The position numbers were made by a program, and so were the translations under genes. 6,709 bases of DNA from Nanosynbacter sp. GTDB taxonomy: Bacteria; Patescibacteriota; Saccharimonadia; Saccharimonadales; Saccharimonadaceae. This document shows, in pieces, positions 4,437 through 6,709 of the stretch. Position 1 is the first letter of the stretch, and the number at the start of each line of letters is the position of its first letter. Below the pieces are notes generated by a model that made no database searches, was not told the DNA's origin, and was given only the letters and a program-made list of their open reading frames with translations. The stretch spans positions 1 through 6,709 of the forward strand of contig JABZJV010000030.1 of assembly GCA_015257605.1 (NCBI GenBank). The letters run 5' to 3'.

Positions 4437-6709
4437 CTAATCTTCATCGTCTTCATCGTCATCATCGCCGTCGTACAAATCGCCAGCGAACTCCTTGAGG
4501 ACGTCGACGGCTTGGTCGGTCATAGGCTGGCGCACGGTTGGCGTGTTGAGGATTTGGACAGCCATCTTGCGGGCATTCCGGCGCCGCTTGTTGAACCGCT
4601 TGATCAGGCTCTGGCGGGCGTCTGCTTCGCTGTTTGGCAGGCCTTTATCGCCGAGTTTCTTCTGCTCGGACCTGATGCTGTCCTCGATGAGCTTGTTGAA
4701 CTGCGTCCTGGTTAGGTCGCTTGCCTCAACGTCGGCGAACATCACGGCTAGGGCGTTAGCGTTAGCATTAGCGATAGTGCTGGTTTTGATGCGGCCTTCG
4801 AGAATCTGGCGGAAGGATTGGTATTGCAGGCTTTCGTCGCCGTAGAATTCGCCGTTGAGGACAGCCTTGAGTGTTTTGTCGCTGAGGGCTGGAACTGCCT
4901 GCATGAATTTGGTATCGATGATGGCCTGCTCGACCGAGCGGCGGAAATCGTAGTTGTAGCCAGTGACTATCACATTGCCGTGTTCGTCGACTAACCTGCC
5001 GGTTTGTTTAACGACGTTCAACTTCTGTTCGACCGAGCCGACCTTGAACAATTCAGCGATCGACATGTCGCGGACGTAGTCGTCGCGGGCGTCGAATGCA
5101 TAGCTGCGGCCAGCGGCGTCGGTAACATGCAGCTGGGTAACCGGCTGGCCAGTGGCGTCGGTGCCTAGTTTGCCGGTAGCCAGCGCTTCAATTTGCCCAG
5201 CGTCGAGTTTGAAGTGGTGTGCTAGTTCGGCTTGCTGCGCGATCTTTTCGCCGGCTTCTTTGCGCGATTTAGCCACGTATTCGGCCAGTACCGCTGATTG
5301 GCTGCCGATGCCAGCGGCGTATTCGCGGACCAGTTTGCCGTCGACACGGACGGTGTTGTCGAGCATCATGGTATTGACCTCGCTGGACAGCGCCTGCTCG
5401 GCGGCGCGTTTGGCGGCGGCGGTCAGATTGGTTTCGATGTTGGCGCGCTTGATGTCGCGGGCAACGTGCAGTACATAGTCCTGTGTCGGAGCATTAGCGC
5501 CGCGCAGGTTGACGACATGTTCGCTTTGGTCGCCCTGGGCGATAATTTCGGCGTGCATTTTGCCAAGTTTTTCTTTGGCGCGGGCAGCATCGAATTCGCT
5601 CTTCTTGACGCTCAATTCTAGAGCTTTATAGCCTGGGCTGGTTTGCGCCAAGGTATCCCAGCGGGCTTGCTGGTCGTTGCTGATACGCTGTTTGTGTGCT
5701 TCGACGGTGCGCCGGGCGGTATCGACTTCTTGGCCGGCTCTGCTTTCGTTGAATTCATTTTGGACGCGGGCTTTGTCGATTTCGGCGAGTTGTTGGCGGT
5801 GCGTCAGATTTTGATGGCCGCGGTCGAAGGCGTTGTCAAGCTCGGACTTGTGGATACTGGCCCGGCGGCGGCGTGCTTCAAGCGCCTGGCCGTGCGGCGT
5901 GGCGTAGAAGGTGTTGCCGATTTCTGACTTGCGGGCTTCGTTCTCGCCCTCGACTGTCTGGACAGAGCGCCGGCCGTAGCGGTCATTGTCCCACTCGGTA
6001 GCGTTGTTGCTGGCGGCGGCTTCGTAAGCGGCGGTTAAGCCTTTGCGGCGCTGTGTGCGGCGATGTTGCCGCCGTACGGCCGAGTTGACAAAGTTAGCGC
6101 GGCTGCCGTGGGCTCTGTTGATGGCGCGGGCGGCCCTTTTTAGCTTCGGCGACCTTCTGAAGATGCCTCTGTCGGTATTGATTAGGCTCTTGCCAGCGCG
6201 GTTTTTGGCAGCTTGGTAAGCAGCGCGTTCCTGCGCCCAGTTGCGGGTGCGATCGATGATACCGCGGTTCGGATTGTTGACAATACCAGCGAGTTTGCCG
6301 AGCAAATTACCGCTAAGCTTGATGATAAGCGGCGTGATGGCGATTGGTGCAACCTGCACGGCTAGGCCGATGATGATTTGGGTAATTGAGTCGCCGGCAT
6401 TAGCGATGATAGCGTAGCCGGCTAGCTGCGCCGCACCAAAAATGAACGATATAAGCGGGAACATTAGCAGCATGGTGGCGAAAAGATCTTTCCACTTATC
6501 GAAATACTTATTTGTGCTCGGCAATACGTAAGCCACGAAAGCTAGCGGCGCAACGATGATGCACAGGGTGATTAGCGCTTGGCGCATAGCCAGAACCACC
6601 ATCGCCACGATGGCTGCGACGATGGCGCCGACTAACATCGTGGTTAGTAGTGTCAGCGACGGGCCGATACCGCCGTTAGCGACGACCACCTTGCCGAGTA
6701 CGCCGCCGC
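4437..6709 (-). CDS. VirB6/TrbL-like T4SS membrane protein, N-terminus missing
   Basis: The frame is open through base 6709, so the true start and any N-terminal exported domain are outside; 756 codons are visible (numbered here from 6707). It is a probable polytopic channel subunit of the T4SS inner-membrane complex. Visible hydrophobic segments: ~15-41, 43-63, 74-99 and 108-128, perhaps 130-143. The block from RQALITLC through AGYAI (~42-100) aligns gaplessly with the second VirB6-like protein, sharing the PLAF, P-x-T, KW, FP and G-A motifs. Next comes a very basic stretch (~145-223), implying a cytoplasmic tail, then degenerate ~27-residue repeats (~259-378), then a long helical region with a small beta-like insert (~516-545, 'HVTDAAGRSYAFDA'), and an all Asp/Glu end (~748-756). 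Stop is TAG. Codon use is much GC-richer than in the second VirB6-like gene. The family call rests on topology and paralogy; the soluble region has no recognised enzyme motif. Confidence 0.8.
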   Translation of the reverse strand, partial: GGVLGKVVVANGGIGPSLTLLTTMLVGAIVAAIVAMVVLAMRQALITLCIIVAPLAFVAYVLPSTNKYFDKWKDLFATMLLMFPLISFIFGAAQLAGYAIIANAGDSITQIIIGLAVQVAPIAITPLIIKLSGNLLGKLAGIVNNPNRGIIDRTRNWAQERAAYQAAKNRAGKSLINTDRGIFRRSPKLKRAARAINRAHGSRANFVNSAVRRQHRRTQRRKGLTAAYEAAASNNATEWDNDRYGRRSVQTVEGENEARKSEIGNTFYATPHGQALEARRRRASIHKSELDNAFDRGHQNLTHRQQLAEIDKARVQNEFNESRAGQEVDTARRTVEAHKQRISNDQQARWDTLAQTSPGYKALELSVKKSEFDAARAKEKLGKMHAEIIAQGDQSEHVVNLRGANAPTQDYVLHVARDIKRANIETNLTAAAKRAAEQALSSEVNTMMLDNTVRVDGKLVREYAAGIGSQSAVLAEYVAKSRKEAGEKIAQQAELAHHFKLDAGQIEALATGKLGTDATGQPVTQLHVTDAAGRSYAFDARDDYVRDMSIAELFKVGSVEQKLNVVKQTGRLVDEHGNVIVTGYNYDFRRSVEQAIIDTKFMQAVPALSDKTLKAVLNGEFYGDESLQYQSFRQILEGRIKTSTIANANANALAVMFADVEASDLTRTQFNKLIEDSIRSEQKKLGDKGLPNSEADARQSLIKRFNKRRRNARKMAVQILNTPTVRQPMTDQAVDVLKEFAGDLYDGDDDDEDDED
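4753..4776. repeat. Four tandem hexamers within VirB6-like gene
   Basis: Plus-strand units GCGTTA, GCGTTA, GCATTA and GCGATA are head to tail and encode the alternating segment IANANANA in the helical C-terminal region. It is in frame and probably a local codon-level duplication. Confidence 0.6.
5574..5933 (-). repeat. Degenerate ~27-residue repeats in cytoplasmic region
   Basis: Successive units begin RKSEIGNTF, HKSELDNAF, DKARVQNEF, HKQRISNDQ and VKKSEFDAA, at intervals of about 25-30 residues. The shared pattern is [KR]-x-x-[ILVF]-x-N-x-[FY], then G-Q/x-x-[VL] about ten residues later in the better copies. They are rich in Lys, Arg, Glu and Ala and look helical, probably a coiled coil or helical array below the membrane. 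Confidence 0.6.

Noticed and set aside
4405..4438. Possible hairpin (GCGAAATA with TATTTCCGC, one bulge) as terminator of the upstream VirB6-like gene
   Set aside because: The loop is long, no U-run follows, and it overlaps the stop codon and the -35 of the next promoter.
4425..5927. Several plus-strand and one minus-strand open frames within the GC-rich VirB6-like gene
   Set aside because: GC-rich coding DNA gives long shadow frames; the single frame through 4437-6709 is continuous and has a membrane core paralogous to the other VirB6-like gene.

Overview
The window holds part of a conjugation-type (type IV secretion, T4SS) gene cluster. All genes lie on the minus strand, so in transcription order it reads from base 6709 down to base 1. 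Nothing on the plus strand looks like a real gene. The best-fitting source is a Candidate Phyla Radiation (Patescibacteria) bacterium, probably Saccharibacteria/TM7. This rests on VirB6/TrbL-like polytopic proteins with very long soluble extensions, a GWVICPVV-type segment just before the first membrane helix, and a downstream gene whose first residues (MAEYKVAQDV) match my recollection of PrgI-family proteins from these bacteria. The taxonomic call is inference; the gene layout is read directly.

Layout in transcription order: (1) 6709-4437, a VirB6/TrbL-like membrane protein cut by the window edge, with a basic juxtamembrane region, degenerate ~27-residue helical repeats and an Asp/Glu tail. 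(2) 4436-4317, a 120-base spacer with a good sigma70-type promoter (TTGATT-17-TATAAT), an inverted repeat, and a strong Shine-Dalgarno in a hairpin loop. (3) 4316-3393, a lipoprotein with a Tat-like twin arginine and an LSAC lipobox; no recognised function. (4) 3392-3306, a spacer with a convincing intrinsic terminator followed by three tandem GTATA[ACG]T heptamers. (5) 3305-75, a second VirB6/TrbL-like protein of 1076 aa with a Sec signal peptide, a ~400-residue Cys-containing exported domain, about seven membrane helices, a basic cytoplasmic region and a Ser/Gly/Pro tail. (6) 74-33, a spacer with an AT palindrome and a TATAAT box. (7) 32-1, the first ten codons of a probable PrgI-family gene, placed as if read from a leaderless mRNA.

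Together the genes resemble the inner-membrane channel part of a Gram-positive-style T4SS: two VirB6-like channel subunits, a small PrgI membrane subunit, and by family precedent a VirB4/PrgJ-type ATPase probably just beyond base 1. The lipoprotein gene has its own promoter and terminator, so it looks like an independently expressed insert in the cluster. Base composition also shifts: gene 1 is GC-rich (sampled stretches up to about 67%), while the start of the second VirB6-like gene falls to about 30%.
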